Part shown: positions 25,501-35,541 of the stretch, in pieces
Layout: each line of letters starts with the position of its first letter
Numbering within the stretch: position 1 is the first letter of the stretch
Source of the DNA: Methanobrevibacter sp.
GTDB lineage: Archaea > Methanobacteriota > Methanobacteria > Methanobacteriales > Methanobacteriaceae
Reading direction: 5' to 3'
Assembly (NCBI RefSeq): GCF_017539065.1
Contig: NZ_JAFYHP010000016.1
Span: 1 to 64,000, forward strand
DNA: 64,000 nucleotides
The notes under the pieces: generated by a model
Told to the model about the DNA's origin: nothing
The model's database searches: none
Seen by the model: the letters and a program-made list of their open reading frames with translations, nothing else
Position numbers and translations under genes: made by a program

Positions 25501-26514
25501 TTATTTTCCAACAAGCAATGAATCTAAGATTTCACTCCAGGATTTGGATTTAATATTATCTAGTTTCATAGCTGTTCTTGATACTTCTCTGATATTTTGT
25601 GGACATGCGGTTACACAAGCTCCACATAAGTTACAGAAGTCTAAATTAGTAACTGCTTTGCCATCAACGATTTCAACAGCGTTACATGGACATACGTCTT
25701 GACATGCGTGACAAGAATCGCCTTTACAGATTTTTTCATCTGCTTCAATTTCATTCAATTCTAATGTGCCTTCGAATGGTTTTGCAATTGTAATTGCATC
25801 TTTAGGACATATTTCAGCACACCATGAACAACTTACACATGTATCATCAACAATGAATACTTCTCCAGTAACTTCCGGAACTTCAATTTCCTCATTGTAC
25901 ATACATGTAGCACAGATTTCTCTAATTGCTTTTTCTGGACAGATCCTTTTACAGACTCCGCAGAAAATACATTTGGATACATCCACTTCAATTGTGTTGT
26001 TCACAACATCATTGCTTGCAGTAGGAACGTTTTTAACAGTTATTGCTCCTGCTGGGCATAAATCAGCACAGAATGAACAGTAGATACATTTTTCATCATC
26101 TATGTCTATTTCTCCTCTCACTAATTCGGAACGATCAGGAAGTTCCCTTTTGAAAATAATTGAATCTTGAGGACAGACTTCGTAACACCTGCCACAGTAG
26201 ATACAATCATCACTAATTTCTGATCCTTTATCCCATTGAGGATAAATATCCAATTCTTTAACACTAACGTCATCAATAGTTAAATCTAAAGCATTAAATG
26301 GACATGCTACTGAACATAACCCGCAAAATGCACATGAATCTTCTTTCACAGAGACTAAATCCATTTCAATTAATCCACGTGCGATAGGGACTGTAGGCCC
26401 TAATCTTAATGAATCAGTTGGGCAAACTTCGGTACAAATCCCACACCCTACACAATTTTTATCTTTGTAGGATAATACACGATGTTCACTACCGTCTCTT
26501 TCTATATTAAACAT
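25501..26514 (-). CDS. Second FwdF-like polyferredoxin
   Basis: 337 residues, colinear with FwdF: CVGCGICTEVCPTDS, CAFCGLCSVACPFNA, CIYCGRCYEVCPQDS, CIYCSFCADLCPAGA, CIFCGVCKRICPEKA, CVSCSWCAEICPKDA, a variant CKGDSCHACQDVCPC and a last CNLCGACVTACPQN. It therefore holds about eight clusters. It may replace FwdF under other metal or electron-donor conditions, or connect Fwd to formate dehydrogenase or heterodisulfide reductase. The start follows AGAGGTAGC. It is cotranscribed with the small ferredoxin at 26530. Confidence 0.85.
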   Translation of the reverse strand: MFNIERDGSEHRVLSYKDKNCVGCGICTEVCPTDSLRLGPTVPIARGLIEMDLVSVKEDSCAFCGLCSVACPFNALDLTIDDVSVKELDIYPQWDKGSEISDDCIYCGRCYEVCPQDSIIFKRELPDRSELVRGEIDIDDEKCIYCSFCADLCPAGAITVKNVPTASNDVVNNTIEVDVSKCIFCGVCKRICPEKAIREICATCMYNEEIEVPEVTGEVFIVDDTCVSCSWCAEICPKDAITIAKPFEGTLELNEIEADEKICKGDSCHACQDVCPCNAVEIVDGKAVTNLDFCNLCGACVTACPQNIREVSRTAMKLDNIKSKSWSEILDSLLVGK

Positions 26515-26529
26515 GCTACCTCTCCTCTT

Positions 26530-26721
26530 TTATGCTTTTGAAATTGCTTGATTTGGGCAATTTTGAATGCATAAATCGCAATCGTCACATTTTTCAGGGA
26601 CAATGGTTACATCACCATTTTCCTCGATTAATGCGCCTTGTTCACAAATTTTAACACATAAACCTTGTACTGGACAATTTTCAATGTGTCCACAGGCTTC
26701 TGAATCTATTTTTACTGCCAT
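26530..26721 (-). CDS. Small ferredoxin, FwdG-like
   Basis: 63 residues. The second motif, CDDCDLCIQNCPNQA, is a normal [4Fe-4S] site. The first is unusual: CGHIENCPVQGLCVKIC has widened spacing, so its cluster may differ in type or potential. It starts behind a strong GGAGG and is followed by the polyferredoxin after about 15 bases, mirroring fwdG-fwdF with the order reversed. It is probably the entry ferredoxin of that pair. Confidence 0.75.
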   Translation of the reverse strand: MAVKIDSEACGHIENCPVQGLCVKICEQGALIEENGDVTIVPEKCDDCDLCIQNCPNQAISKA

Positions 26722-27063
26722 ATTATTTCCTCCAAAAAGTTAGACATTATTGTCAATTAAAATTTTTCTCGAATTGTACATATAAACATATCGGTTATTT
26801 TCTTGTGATTTTCAAAAATTGCCTAAATTTTTAATTTTGGATTGCCTAATTCAAATTTTTATCCAACAATATTAAAAATAGATAATTTTAAAGGATTTAT
26901 TAATTAAATAAACTTTATTTAAAATGTTTAAAAATTATTAAAAAACAATTTTAATCGAATTTTATCAATGCCACAAGCAATCTTTGTCAATAACGAAATT
27001 GCATAATAATAATTAGAATTTCAAGAAAAAATGCATCGTTAGCCACTAAAAAAATTGAATTTT

Positions 27064-27082
27064 ATGTGTAGTAACTACACAT
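27064..27082 (+). promoter_or_regulatory. GTGTAGT-A-ACTACAC palindrome, copy 2
   Basis: ATGTGTAGT-A-ACTACACAT, a perfect 19-base dyad upstream of mobB. Its centre lies exactly 50 bases from the centre of copy 3, about five helical turns, so two dimers could bind the same face of the DNA. Confidence 0.65.
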
Positions 27083-27114
27083 GAATGAAAATGACATTCG
27101 ATGTTCAAAAAAAG

Positions 27115-27131
27115 CGTGTAGTAACTACACG
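27115..27131 (+). promoter_or_regulatory. GTGTAGT-A-ACTACAC palindrome, copy 3
   Basis: CGTGTAGT-A-ACTACACG. The outer pair is C/G here instead of T/A in the other copies, but symmetry is kept, as expected of a site under selection for a dimeric protein. It ends about a dozen bases before the mobB TATA region. Confidence 0.65.
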
Positions 27132-27190
27132 TCCAATTTAAAAAAATATAATTATTACTTAAATCTAATATTAATATAGGGGATTATGAA

Positions 27191-28225
27191 ATGAAGATAG
27201 TATCCATAGTTGGTAAAAAAAATACTGGAAAGACTTCACTGACCGTGAAAGTCATTAGCGAGTTAACAAAAAGGGGTTATAATGTAGCTTCCATCAAGCA
27301 CTCCCACCATTCCATCGAAATGGACAAGGAAAATACAGACACATGGAAGCATAAGCAGGCCGGTGCAAACCTAGTTGTGGGTGTCGGATCAACCACATTT
27401 TTCAATGCCCGCCAGGAAATGGATCTGAACAGGATATTATATTTAATAAAACACTTTGATGAATATGATTTTGTAATTATCGAAGGATATAAAAGCTACA
27501 ACTATCCCAAAATCATTACTTCCCCTAACGTAAGAGACCAATACACCATTAAAGAAGTCGATTCGTTTACAATTGACGAGGAAGGGGTCAGCGAATTGGC
27601 CGACCTCATAGAACAAAGAGGCCATGACATTGTAGACACATTATTTGCAAACAACTGCGGATTCAACAATGGCGAAGCAATTGCGGCTGAAATCCGTCAG
27701 GGAAATCTTACTATAGATGATTTAGATGAAGTTCATAGCTATTTGTCAATTGACGGCAAGGTGGTGGGCCTTAACAGGTTTGTAAGTGATTATTTAAAGC
27801 AAAGCGTGATTGGAGTTATCAATACTTTAAACCTTGAGGACTATGATGTGGAGGATATCGGCAAAATAGAGCTGATGATTCCTAAAGAGAAAACTCCGCA
27901 AACCCCAATTGATGCAAAATGCACTATTCTAATCAATGATGAAAACCTTGAAATCAACGAATTTGCCACAGCAATCGTTTCAAACTCCATAAAAGGAATG
28001 GTCAACTCAATCAAAACCGAGGATGGCGTCAAGACAATAGATGTCGAAATATCAAACATTGCAGATGAATTGGCTGATGCCGACATCACGCTTAAAACCA
28101 ATGGTCATGATGTTGAAATAAATGATTTTACCCAAGGGATATTAAAAGAAACAATCTATGCAGTTGTCAATTCCCTGGAAATCGACTCTGAAATTAAAAA
28201 AATAAACGTTAAAGTGGAAGAATGA
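27191..28225 (+). CDS. mobB: MobB with three C-terminal repeats
   Basis: 344 residues. Residues 1-150 are the MobB GTPase: P-loop [35 protein letters not shown] and [15 protein letters not shown]. MobB assists attachment of nucleotide to molybdopterin, needed here by formate and formylmethanofuran dehydrogenases. Residues 185-344 contain three diverged repeats of about 50 residues, each with an I-x-(G/D)-x-x-V/L-x-(I/L)-N-x-F start, a hydrophobic helix ([27 protein letters not shown]) and a KIxV-type strand. These are not part of normal MobB (about 170 residues). The start follows AGGGGATTATGAA. moaA follows after 4 bases. Confidence 0.85.
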   Translation: MKIVSIVGKKNTGKTSLTVKVISELTKRGYNVASIKHSHHSIEMDKENTDTWKHKQAGANLVVGVGSTTFFNARQEMDLNRILYLIKHFDEYDFVIIEGYKSYNYPKIITSPNVRDQYTIKEVDSFTIDEEGVSELADLIEQRGHDIVDTLFANNCGFNNGEAIAAEIRQGNLTIDDLDEVHSYLSIDGKVVGLNRFVSDYLKQSVIGVINTLNLEDYDVEDIGKIELMIPKEKTPQTPIDAKCTILINDENLEINEFATAIVSNSIKGMVNSIKTEDGVKTIDVEISNIADELADADITLKTNGHDVEINDFTQGILKETIYAVVNSLEIDSEIKKINVKVEE

Positions 28226-28229
28226 TATC

Positions 28230-29162
28230 ATGTTGGAAAATGTTGTTAGGGATAAATATGAAAGGCCTATTCTTTCACTAAGGATTACATTGACAAACAG
28301 GTGCAATGTGAACTGTTTGTATTGCCACCATGATGGAATGGTAAAGTCCAAAGATGAAATGACCGCCGATGAGCTGTACACAATCTGTAAAGTGGCTAAG
28401 AATATTGGCGTTAAAAAAATCAGGCTTTCTGGCGGGGAACCATTGCTTAAAAAAGACATCATTGAGACCGTCAGCAAAATCAATAGCCTTGACTTTAAGG
28501 ACATTTCAATGACCACCAATGGAATTCTGTTGGAAAAATATGCACAGGACCTTAAAGATGCAGGGCTTAATCGTGTCAACGTGAGCCTCGATACACTTAA
28601 TAGGAAAACATTTGAATTCATCACAAAAAAGGATTATCTCGAAGATGCCAAAAAGGGAATCCTGAAGGCCGTTGAAGTGGGGCTTTATCCGGTGAAGATC
28701 AATATGGTCATAATGAAAGGCATCAATGAAAACGAAATTGAAGAGATGTTTGAATTCTGCAAGGAACATGACATTGTGCTCCAACTCATTGAATTGATTG
28801 AAAGTGAAAATTGTGACGATGACAAGTTTAGTGCAGATTATCATTACAAGCTAGATGACATTGAAAAGGAGTTGGCTGATATAGCTGATGATGTGCATGA
28901 ACGTAAATTTATGCAGGGGCGTAAGAAATATTACATAGACGGTGGAGAAATCGAGGTAGTCAGGCCTGTTGATAACTCTACCTTTTGCGCAAATTGCTCC
29001 AGATTAAGGATTACTCCGGACGGCAAAATCAAACCATGTTTGCTTAGAAATGATAATTTGGTTGAACTGATTTCACATGTCAGAAATGGTGAAAGTGAAG
29101 AAAGTCTAAAGGAAATTTTCATTGCCGGAATCAATAACCGTGAACCATTCAACACGGATTGA
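28230..29162 (+). CDS. moaA: GTP 3',8-cyclase MoaA
   Basis: 310 residues. The radical SAM motif is [10 protein letters not shown], followed by the [11 protein letters not shown] glycine loop. The C-terminal second [4Fe-4S] site is present as [19 protein letters not shown]. MoaA starts molybdopterin synthesis by rearranging GTP, and MoaC (62808-63275 here) completes it. The usual C-terminal GG motif is not obvious; the end reads NNREPFNTD. It is cotranscribed with mobB and probably shares its palindromic operators. Confidence 0.92.
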   Translation: MLENVVRDKYERPILSLRITLTNRCNVNCLYCHHDGMVKSKDEMTADELYTICKVAKNIGVKKIRLSGGEPLLKKDIIETVSKINSLDFKDISMTTNGILLEKYAQDLKDAGLNRVNVSLDTLNRKTFEFITKKDYLEDAKKGILKAVEVGLYPVKINMVIMKGINENEIEEMFEFCKEHDIVLQLIELIESENCDDDKFSADYHYKLDDIEKELADIADDVHERKFMQGRKKYYIDGGEIEVVRPVDNSTFCANCSRLRITPDGKIKPCLLRNDNLVELISHVRNGESEESLKEIFIAGINNREPFNTD

Positions 29163-29206
29163 TTATTATTTTTTTAAGTTGAATATATAACGGCGTTATT
29201 TCTGTA

Positions 29207-29244
29207 TTGAAAAAAAATAAAAAGGAAATAGGGATGAACCCTAT
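29207..29244 (-). terminator. Terminator of the fdhCAB genes
   Basis: An ATAGGG/CCCTAT stem with a five-base loop (29228-29244) overlaps the fdhB stop; the minus-strand RNA then reads TTTCCTTTTTATTTTTTTT. Confidence 0.65.
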
Positions 29245-30446
29245 AACCATTTAGCTTTGGATACGTGATCAGTGAATGGAAGTGGGTCGTCACTGCCCAT
29301 ACCAGGGATGTATCCGTAGATTTCTCTTACTTTGTTGTTTACGGTACTCCATACTTTAGCTACAGGGATTTCACATGGACATACTTCGGAACATTGTCCA
29401 CAGTTGGTACATGCGTCAACCATGTGTACTAAACGTGTTAAGTGGAAGAATGGAGCAGCAGGAGTGTATCCACCAGGTACCCATTCAGGACCTTCAGCTT
29501 CGAGACAGCAGTCTTCACAGAAACATAATGGGCATGCTTCACGACAGCCGTAACATTTCATACATTTGGAGAATTCGTCTTCGTATTGATAGAATACGTC
29601 GATGATGTCTCCGGTAGTGCCTGCATAATCGATGTCCTTTTTAGCTTGAGATTCTTTAAGCATGAAGTTGTTAACGTTTTCTCTGATTTTGATACCTTTT
29701 GCGATAGGTTCTTCGGTAGCAATTAAACCAGCTTCAATAACTTTGTCTAAAATTTCTGCACCTTTATCTGAGAATACTTCAACAAAAGTAGCTTTTCCTG
29801 CTAAAGGACCGATAACTCCCCAGTTACCTAAAGCTAAGTCAGCGTTGGAAGGGATTTTGAGATTACATCTTTGACAGTTTTCTCTTCTACCCATACCTTG
29901 TTCTTCTAATTCATCGATTTTGAAAGCTTTTTCGCCGTCAGCAGTTTCCATGATGAGTTTACCTTTAGCGATTTCTTCTTTGATAACATCTTTAGGATCT
30001 AAATCGTATACATCTCTAATCATTCTCATGGTTGGAACAGGTGACATTGTTCCACCACAGTTAACTCCAATCATAATGACGTTTTTCTCGATGATTTTTC
30101 CTTTTTTCATTAATTCTCTGATGGTCATTGCATCACAAGGTTTACATGCAACTGCGAGTTTCATGTATCTTGCACCGTCCAAGTATTTGGATACGAATTT
30201 AGCAATGTTTAATGTACCACAGTGAATGGAACCTGCAGTTTTAATAACATCAGCAGGGTCGGTTATAAGGGTTGGTACACCATCATAAATATCATGACCT
30301 TTGGTTACGCCTACAACACCGTCAACGATACCTTCTTCTAATAAGTATTTCATGATAGTGGTTACTACTCCACCATATTCCCCTTTTTCTTTGATATCTT
30401 CAATAGCAGAGTATGCGTAGTACATATCGTTAATTTTTGAACTCAT
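29241..30446 (-). CDS. fdhB: Formate dehydrogenase subunit B (F420-reducing)
   Basis: 401 residues of the FrhB/FdhB family, which binds FAD and F420. The N-terminal half has [16 protein letters not shown] and [11 protein letters not shown]. The middle has a cysteine-rich site ([10 protein letters not shown] with [12 protein letters not shown]). The C-terminus carries two ferredoxin-type motifs, [20 protein letters not shown] and [14 protein letters not shown]. It passes electrons from formate, oxidised by FdhA, to F420. The gene is 17 bases downstream of fdhA. Confidence 0.94.
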   Translation of the reverse strand: MSSKINDMYYAYSAIEDIKEKGEYGGVVTTIMKYLLEEGIVDGVVGVTKGHDIYDGVPTLITDPADVIKTAGSIHCGTLNIAKFVSKYLDGARYMKLAVACKPCDAMTIRELMKKGKIIEKNVIMIGVNCGGTMSPVPTMRMIRDVYDLDPKDVIKEEIAKGKLIMETADGEKAFKIDELEEQGMGRRENCQRCNLKIPSNADLALGNWGVIGPLAGKATFVEVFSDKGAEILDKVIEAGLIATEEPIAKGIKIRENVNNFMLKESQAKKDIDYAGTTGDIIDVFYQYEDEFSKCMKCYGCREACPLCFCEDCCLEAEGPEWVPGGYTPAAPFFHLTRLVHMVDACTNCGQCSEVCPCEIPVAKVWSTVNNKVREIYGYIPGMGSDDPLPFTDHVSKAKWL

Positions 30447-30463
30447 TTAAATCTACTCCCTAT

Positions 30464-32629
30464 TTATTTACCTACTTTTACGGTGGTAGTTGCCATGTTT
30501 TCAGCTTTAATTTCAGTGTCAGTACCATCTTTGTAGACTTCTCCTTTCATTTCTAATACTTCAGGGAGTTTTTCTACTTGGATAGCACAAGCTTTTAATT
30601 CAACCATTTTAGATTTAGGGTCGAAAGAATCGGAGTTGGTTAATACATTAGCTGCACATTCTACGAAGTGCATTGGAATGTTTACAATTCCTTCTCTAAT
30701 GTTGTCAGTTACACGTGCAGGAATTGCGATTTCTCCTCTTCTTGAGAAAGCTCTTACTACTTCACCGTCAATAATTCCTCTTGCTTCAGCATCTTTGGTG
30801 TTGATTTCGATGAATCCTGTTTTTACCTCATTGGACAAGGTTTCACATCTTCTGGTCATTGCAGCGTGATAGTGGAACAAAATCCTTGTAGTGGTTAATA
30901 ATAATGGGTATTCATCATCTACAGTTTCAACAGGCCCTTTGTGTTCTAATGCTTGGAAAATTCCTAATCCATCAGGGTGAGCGAATTTTACTTTGTGCAT
31001 TAATGGTTGACATGGATCGTCTTCGGAAGGACAAGGCCAGTGAAGTGCTTCAGGAGTGTCTAATCTTTTACGGTCCATACCTGCCATGATTGGGGCACAT
31101 TCTCTGATTTCTTCAAAGATTTCTTCAGCAGATTCGTAGTGGAATAATTCTCTAGGAACGCCCATTCTAACAGCGATTTCTTCCATGATTTTCCAATCTA
31201 CCCATGCGCCTTCAGGAGGTTCTTGTGCTTTGTGTAAGCATTGTACTCTTCTTTCACCACTGGTGAAGGTACCTTCTTGTTCACCCCAACCTGCTGCAGG
31301 AAGTACAACGTCAGCACATTGTGCGGTATCGGTTAAGAAACATTCTTGTACAACTAACATTTCTAAGTTAGCAAGTGCTTCTTTAGTGTGTTGTACATCA
31401 GCATCAGAGAGAACTGGGTCTTCCCCGTGGATGTATAATACTTTTAAGTCACCAGCGTGAGCAGCGTTCATCATTTCTACTAAGGTTAAACCAGGAGTGG
31501 TTGGTAAGTTTACTTCGTAACCGTATCCACTGTAGTAGTCGTTGAACCATGCGGTAGTTTCTGGGTCTTTAACTTTTCTGTATCCTACGTAATCGGAAGG
31601 TAATGCACCCATATCACAAGCACCTTGTACGTTGTTTTGTCCTCTTAATGGGTTTACACCGGTACCTTGTCTACCAATGTTACCAGTTAACATTGCAAGG
31701 TTTGCGGTGGACATAACGTTGTCTGCACCGTGAGAGTGTTCAGTAATACCTAATGAGTATACGATAGCGGCTTTATCAGCAGATGCATAATCAATAGCTA
31801 AGTGTTCAATTACTTCCGGTTTGATACCGGTAATTTCGGAAGCCATTTCTAAAGTGTATTTTTGAACGGTTTCCTTCATTTCTTCGAAACCTTTGGTTCT
31901 GTAGTGGATGAACTCTTCATCTTGTAATCCTCTGTCGATGATGACTTTAATCATAGCGTTCATTAAAGCTACGTCAGTACCGGTTTCAAATTGAACATAT
32001 TCATCTGCAATTTTAGCAGTAGGAGTGAATCTTGGGTCTAATACAACTAATTTAGCACCGTTTTGTTTAGCTTGAATCATTTTACGTCCAAACAATGGGT
32101 GTGCTTCCATGTTGTTTGATCCAATACAGAAAATGTAGTCAGCTTCTTTAATACTGTCGAATCCGTTGGTCATAGCACCTGATCCGAAAGTGTTAGCTAA
32201 ACCTGCTACAGTAGGACCGTGACAAATACGTGCACAGTGGTCTACGTTTTGAGTACCACAAGCTACTCTTGCTAATTTTTGAGTAATGTAAATGTTTTCG
32301 TTTGGTGAACGAGCACATGCGTAGAATCCAACTTTGTTTGGATCTTCGTCAGACACTTCTTTGAGCTTTTTAGCAACCATATCTAATGCTTCATCCCAGG
32401 AAGCTTCTCTGAATTCACCATTTTCTTTTATTAAAGGAGTAGTTAATCTGTCTTCCCTATTAATAAATTGGTATCCAAAGTTTCCTTTTGGACATACTTT
32501 ACCCTCATTTACAGGGTGTCTTTTTAAAGGTTCTACACCAACAATTTTTTCGTCTTTTACGACGAAGTTAAGTCCACAACCTGTACCACAGTATGGACAA
32601 ATTGTTGGTACATATTTAATCTCAACCAT
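30464..32629 (-). CDS. fdhA: Formate dehydrogenase catalytic subunit A (Cys type)
   Basis: 721 residues of the molybdopterin oxidoreductase family. The N-terminal [4Fe-4S] motif is [12 protein letters not shown]. The metal ligand is cysteine ([15 protein letters not shown]), where some methanogens use selenocysteine. Pterin-binding strands ([36 protein letters not shown]) and a C-terminal barrel follow. It oxidises formate, a major growth substrate of Methanobrevibacter. About 30 extra residues at the end ([18 protein letters not shown]) are not part of the core fold. fdhC lies upstream and fdhB downstream. Confidence 0.95.
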   Translation of the reverse strand: MVEIKYVPTICPYCGTGCGLNFVVKDEKIVGVEPLKRHPVNEGKVCPKGNFGYQFINREDRLTTPLIKENGEFREASWDEALDMVAKKLKEVSDEDPNKVGFYACARSPNENIYITQKLARVACGTQNVDHCARICHGPTVAGLANTFGSGAMTNGFDSIKEADYIFCIGSNNMEAHPLFGRKMIQAKQNGAKLVVLDPRFTPTAKIADEYVQFETGTDVALMNAMIKVIIDRGLQDEEFIHYRTKGFEEMKETVQKYTLEMASEITGIKPEVIEHLAIDYASADKAAIVYSLGITEHSHGADNVMSTANLAMLTGNIGRQGTGVNPLRGQNNVQGACDMGALPSDYVGYRKVKDPETTAWFNDYYSGYGYEVNLPTTPGLTLVEMMNAAHAGDLKVLYIHGEDPVLSDADVQHTKEALANLEMLVVQECFLTDTAQCADVVLPAAGWGEQEGTFTSGERRVQCLHKAQEPPEGAWVDWKIMEEIAVRMGVPRELFHYESAEEIFEEIRECAPIMAGMDRKRLDTPEALHWPCPSEDDPCQPLMHKVKFAHPDGLGIFQALEHKGPVETVDDEYPLLLTTTRILFHYHAAMTRRCETLSNEVKTGFIEINTKDAEARGIIDGEVVRAFSRRGEIAIPARVTDNIREGIVNIPMHFVECAANVLTNSDSFDPKSKMVELKACAIQVEKLPEVLEMKGEVYKDGTDTEIKAENMATTTVKVGK

Positions 32630-32672
32630 TTTATAATCTCCAAAATATCTTATTATATATAAAATAATTTAA

Positions 32673-32698
32673 AAAGAAGCTTTTTAAAAAGCTTCTTT
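32673..32698. repeat. 26-bp perfect palindrome between fdhC and fdhA
   Basis: AAAGAAGC followed by TTTTTAAAAA and GCTTCTTT reads the same on both strands. It lies a few bases after the fdhC stop, so in RNA it makes a hairpin that could end or process the fdhC message and lower fdhAB expression relative to fdhC. It could alternatively be a binding site upstream of fdhA. Confidence 0.5.
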
Positions 32699-32710
32699 AA
32701 GTTTACTAGC

Positions 32711-33517
32711 TTATCCTTTTAAGTAAGTGTACCAGTATAGACATGCTACAAAGAGTCCACCACCGATGATGTTACCGATGGTTACAGGGAGCAAGTTGTT
32801 AATGAGGATAGTACCCCAGGTTACACCTTCAGCACCTAAGAACATACCTAATGGTATGAAGAACATGTTTGCAACACTGTGCTCAAATCCGATACATACA
32901 AATGCCATGATTGGGAACCAAATACCAAAGATTTTACCAATGATATCGTCTGATGCGTTAGCTAACCATACAGCTAAACATACAAGCCAGTTACAACCGA
33001 TACCTTTAATTAATGCAACTTCGAAAGGCATGGTAACTTTTCCAGCTGCTACTGCCATAGCTTTTGCTGAAATTGCGTAAGCTGGTGCTGCGGAATCAGT
33101 AGGAGCAATACCTCCCATGAAAGCTAAAACGTAAGCTACGAATAAAGCACCGACAAAGTTGAAAATCCAACTGATTACCCAGTTTTTAGCAAGACCGCCG
33201 ATAGAAGCGGAACCGTCTAAAACACCAAGAGTCATGAACATTACATTTCCAGTGAATAATTCAGATCCTGCAAGTACAACAATAATCAAACCTACAGGGA
33301 ACACTGCACCGAATACGAATTTTTCTAAACCGAGAGGAGCGCCTGCATCTAACATACCTGCGCTTGCAACTACAGCTAATAAACCACCAAATGCAATATA
33401 TGCTCCTGCTAAGAAGGAGAGAATAATTACATTATCTATTTTTGCAGAGTCTTTTGCTCCAGCAGTTCCGGAAATTGCTTTCGCAGTATCTACTGGACTT
33501 TTGAAAGATGAACTCAT
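32711..33517 (-). CDS. fdhC: Formate transporter (FNT family)
   Basis: 268 residues with six hydrophobic segments. Family features include [14 protein letters not shown] in the first membrane helix, GSELFTGN (the central Ser-loop region with the Asn), [11 protein letters not shown] with its Asn, and [16 protein letters not shown], which contains the pore histidine. FNT channels carry formate as formic acid. It is first in the order fdhC-fdhA-fdhB, consistent with formate-dependent methanogenesis. Confidence 0.94.
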   Translation of the reverse strand: MSSSFKSPVDTAKAISGTAGAKDSAKIDNVIILSFLAGAYIAFGGLLAVVASAGMLDAGAPLGLEKFVFGAVFPVGLIIVVLAGSELFTGNVMFMTLGVLDGSASIGGLAKNWVISWIFNFVGALFVAYVLAFMGGIAPTDSAAPAYAISAKAMAVAAGKVTMPFEVALIKGIGCNWLVCLAVWLANASDDIIGKIFGIWFPIMAFVCIGFEHSVANMFFIPLGMFLGAEGVTWGTILINNLLPVTIGNIIGGGLFVACLYWYTYLKG

Positions 33518-34155
33518 TTTATCAACCTCTTTTATTCCCTTTTTTTATAATTTTTTATAATACTTAATGAATCTTACAAATAGTTCAAAGAGTATTATGA
33601 TATTATATTAGACTATTATATATAAAAAGGCTTTGCGATTAGAGGCTAAAAGAAATATTTAAATACTACAACGATACAAATTTAAACATAATGATAAATC
33701 ATGATGGACACCATACACATCGTGTTAAAATTCTTCTTTTAGATTATAACATTTAAATAATTCTAATTTACTTTTTTTACATTAGCAAAATCGTTGGTTT
33801 TGAAAAAACATGATTCAAAAATCTTATCTAACTATAATTTTAAAAAAAGTGCCAATATGAAAATAACTTAATATCGTCTTTTTTTATCAAAAAACTAGTA
33901 AAAATTCATATCATTTCAAAAATAACTAAAATTAAAAATCTAAATCGATTGAAGAAAAAATTTTTAAAATGGAAATATTACTTTTTTAAAAAAAAATTCA
34001 AAAATAATTAAACCTAAAAAATGGAAAAAAATTATTTAAAATGAATTAAAAATTAGCAGATTATTTCGATGTTAACCTTTTATTATAATCAAGAAATCTC
34101 CTAAATATAATAATTAAATAGTTATAATAATAAATGTTATATTTAAGGTGGAAAG
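33518..34155. promoter_or_regulatory. Divergent fdhC/fdhD intergenic region
   Basis: A very AT-rich 638-bp gap. Leftward, TATTATATATAAAAAGG around 33615-33632 is a good TATA candidate for fdhC with an approximately 70-90-base leader. Rightward, ATATAATAATTAAATAG near 34105 may serve fdhD. Around 33690-33740 there is a small dyad cluster (ATGATAAATCAT and ATGGACACCAT) of unknown meaning. No GTGTAGT palindrome, open frame or RNA gene was found. Confidence 0.4.
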
Positions 34156-34902
34156 ATGAAAATTGAAGAAATTGATGCGATACATTTCAAAAATGACGAG
34201 ATTATAAATGCCAAGGAACATGTCGTGAAAGACGAAACAATAACTTTAACCATAAATGGAGAGATTTCACGTAGCTTATCTGCAATTGAAGACTCACTTG
34301 AAGAATTTGCAGTCGGATATTTAGTTAATGAAAATATGGTGAAGTCTCTAGATGATATTAAAAAAATAGAAATTAACGGCCCACAAATTAACGTTGAAAT
34401 TGATGATACATTATTAAAAACAAACGAAACCGTATTATGTTCTGATTCCGCAGGAGGATGGAGAAGCAAAATTAAAGAAGTTAATCCTGTCGAATCCGAT
34501 TTTCAAGTTAATGTTCATGAGTTGATTGACAGAATAGAAGAGCTCAAAGACAATGCTGAAATATGGCAGGCCACCGGCGGAACACACGTTGCTGGAATTG
34601 TTTACAAAGATCAATTTATTGTAAAAGAGGATGTGAGTCGCCATGTTGCAGTAGACAAAGTAATCGGTTATGGAATACTGCATGGCTTTGATTTGAATAA
34701 TTCTTATGTAATCTACAGCGGCAGAATGCCGGCAGACATGGTTATCAAAATGACAAGGGCAGGCGTTCCAATTTTAGCATCAAACGCAGCTCCCGCTAAT
34801 TCAGGATACAATATTGCAAAAAAAGGAAATATTACATTGGTTGGATTTTTAAGAGGCCAACGCTGTAATATCTATAATAATCAGAACAGAATTCTATTCT
34901 AA
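34156..34902 (+). CDS. fdhD: FdhD-type formate dehydrogenase accessory protein
   Basis: 248 residues. Family features: SLEEFAVGYLVNE, LCSDSAGGWRSK where other FdhDs have the CxxC loop, the ATGGTHVAGIV turn, VSRHVAVDKVIGYG and SGRMPADMVIKMTRAGVPIL. FdhD moves sulfur from a cysteine desulfurase to the Mo/W cofactor of formate dehydrogenase. Only one cysteine remains in the loop, so the CxxC pair is not present here. The start follows AGGTGGAAAG. Its stop overlaps the stop of the convergent hexuloisomerase by 9 bases. Confidence 0.88.
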   Translation: MKIEEIDAIHFKNDEIINAKEHVVKDETITLTINGEISRSLSAIEDSLEEFAVGYLVNENMVKSLDDIKKIEINGPQINVEIDDTLLKTNETVLCSDSAGGWRSKIKEVNPVESDFQVNVHELIDRIEELKDNAEIWQATGGTHVAGIVYKDQFIVKEDVSRHVAVDKVIGYGILHGFDLNNSYVIYSGRMPADMVIKMTRAGVPILASNAAPANSGYNIAKKGNITLVGFLRGQRCNIYNNQNRILF

Positions 34903-35484
34903 GACTGTGTGTCTTGCCTTCAGGTCACTTTCAGTCTGATGCATTTTTTCCATCAATTCGGAAACGATTGCATCTAAAAATACTAATGTAGTCAACTCAA
35001 AGGCGGTCCCTAAAGGTGTTAGGGAAGTATAGTTTCCGTAAATTTGACGTTTCATATAGTTTTCGTCATCCACTTCTTTTTTTGTTCTTCCTTTAACAAG
35101 GATATAGCTGTCTGCGAGTTGGCCTAAGGTAGATTCTGGATAGGATGTTAGTGCTAAAACTTTTGAACCTCTTTTTTTAGCAATTTTAGCAGCGGATACG
35201 ATAGTGTTTGTTTCACCGGAACCTGAGATGGCTACAATACAATCATCTTCATAAATAGCAGGAGATATGGTTTCGCCGACAACATATGCACTCAAGCCTA
35301 AATGCATTAATCTCATGGCAAATGCCTTTGCAGCAAGCCCGGATCTTCCAGCTCCTGTAACAAAAATGTTTTTGGAGTTAATAATTATTTCTTCAAACTC
35401 TTCAATAGCTTGTTCATCTAAAAATTCCTGTGCACTTTCAATATTATCCAATATGGCTTTTATAGAGGTTTTCATTATTTCCAT
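34894..35484 (-). CDS. hxlB: 6-phospho-3-hexuloisomerase
   Basis: 196 residues of the SIS-domain family: FVTGAGRSGLAAKAFAMRLMHLG, a VAISGSGETNTIVSAAKIAKK sugar-phosphate loop and LTSYPESTLGQLAD. In archaea it works with hexulose-6-phosphate synthase to interconvert fructose 6-phosphate and ribulose 5-phosphate plus formaldehyde, providing pentoses without the oxidative pathway. The C-terminal PLGTAFELTTLVFLDAIV segment and Glu are typical. The start follows GGTAGATAAAA. Confidence 0.9.
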   Translation of the reverse strand: MEIMKTSIKAILDNIESAQEFLDEQAIEEFEEIIINSKNIFVTGAGRSGLAAKAFAMRLMHLGLSAYVVGETISPAIYEDDCIVAISGSGETNTIVSAAKIAKKRGSKVLALTSYPESTLGQLADSYILVKGRTKKEVDDENYMKRQIYGNYTSLTPLGTAFELTTLVFLDAIVSELMEKMHQTESDLKARHTVLE

Positions 35485-35541
35485 TTTTATCTACCTTTAA
35501 ATCAATATTATTAATTATGATTACAATTTTATATATAATTA

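Larger units (their letters stand above)
26722..27190. promoter_or_regulatory. Divergent regulatory region: ferredoxin operon / mobB
   Basis: A 469-bp AT-rich gap between divergent operons. Leftward, GTTTATATGTAC near 26777-26786 fits the ferredoxin promoter. Rightward, two palindromes (27064-27082 and 27115-27131) stand upstream of an AAAAATATAATTATT TATA region at about 27143-27155, which leads to mobB. The central part (26850-27040) shows only AT-rich sequence. Confidence 0.45.

Noticed and set aside
30464..32629. Selenocysteine in formate dehydrogenase (and in FwdB)
   Set aside because: Both enzymes have an ordinary cysteine codon at the metal ligand and no in-frame TGA, so no SECIS element is needed.
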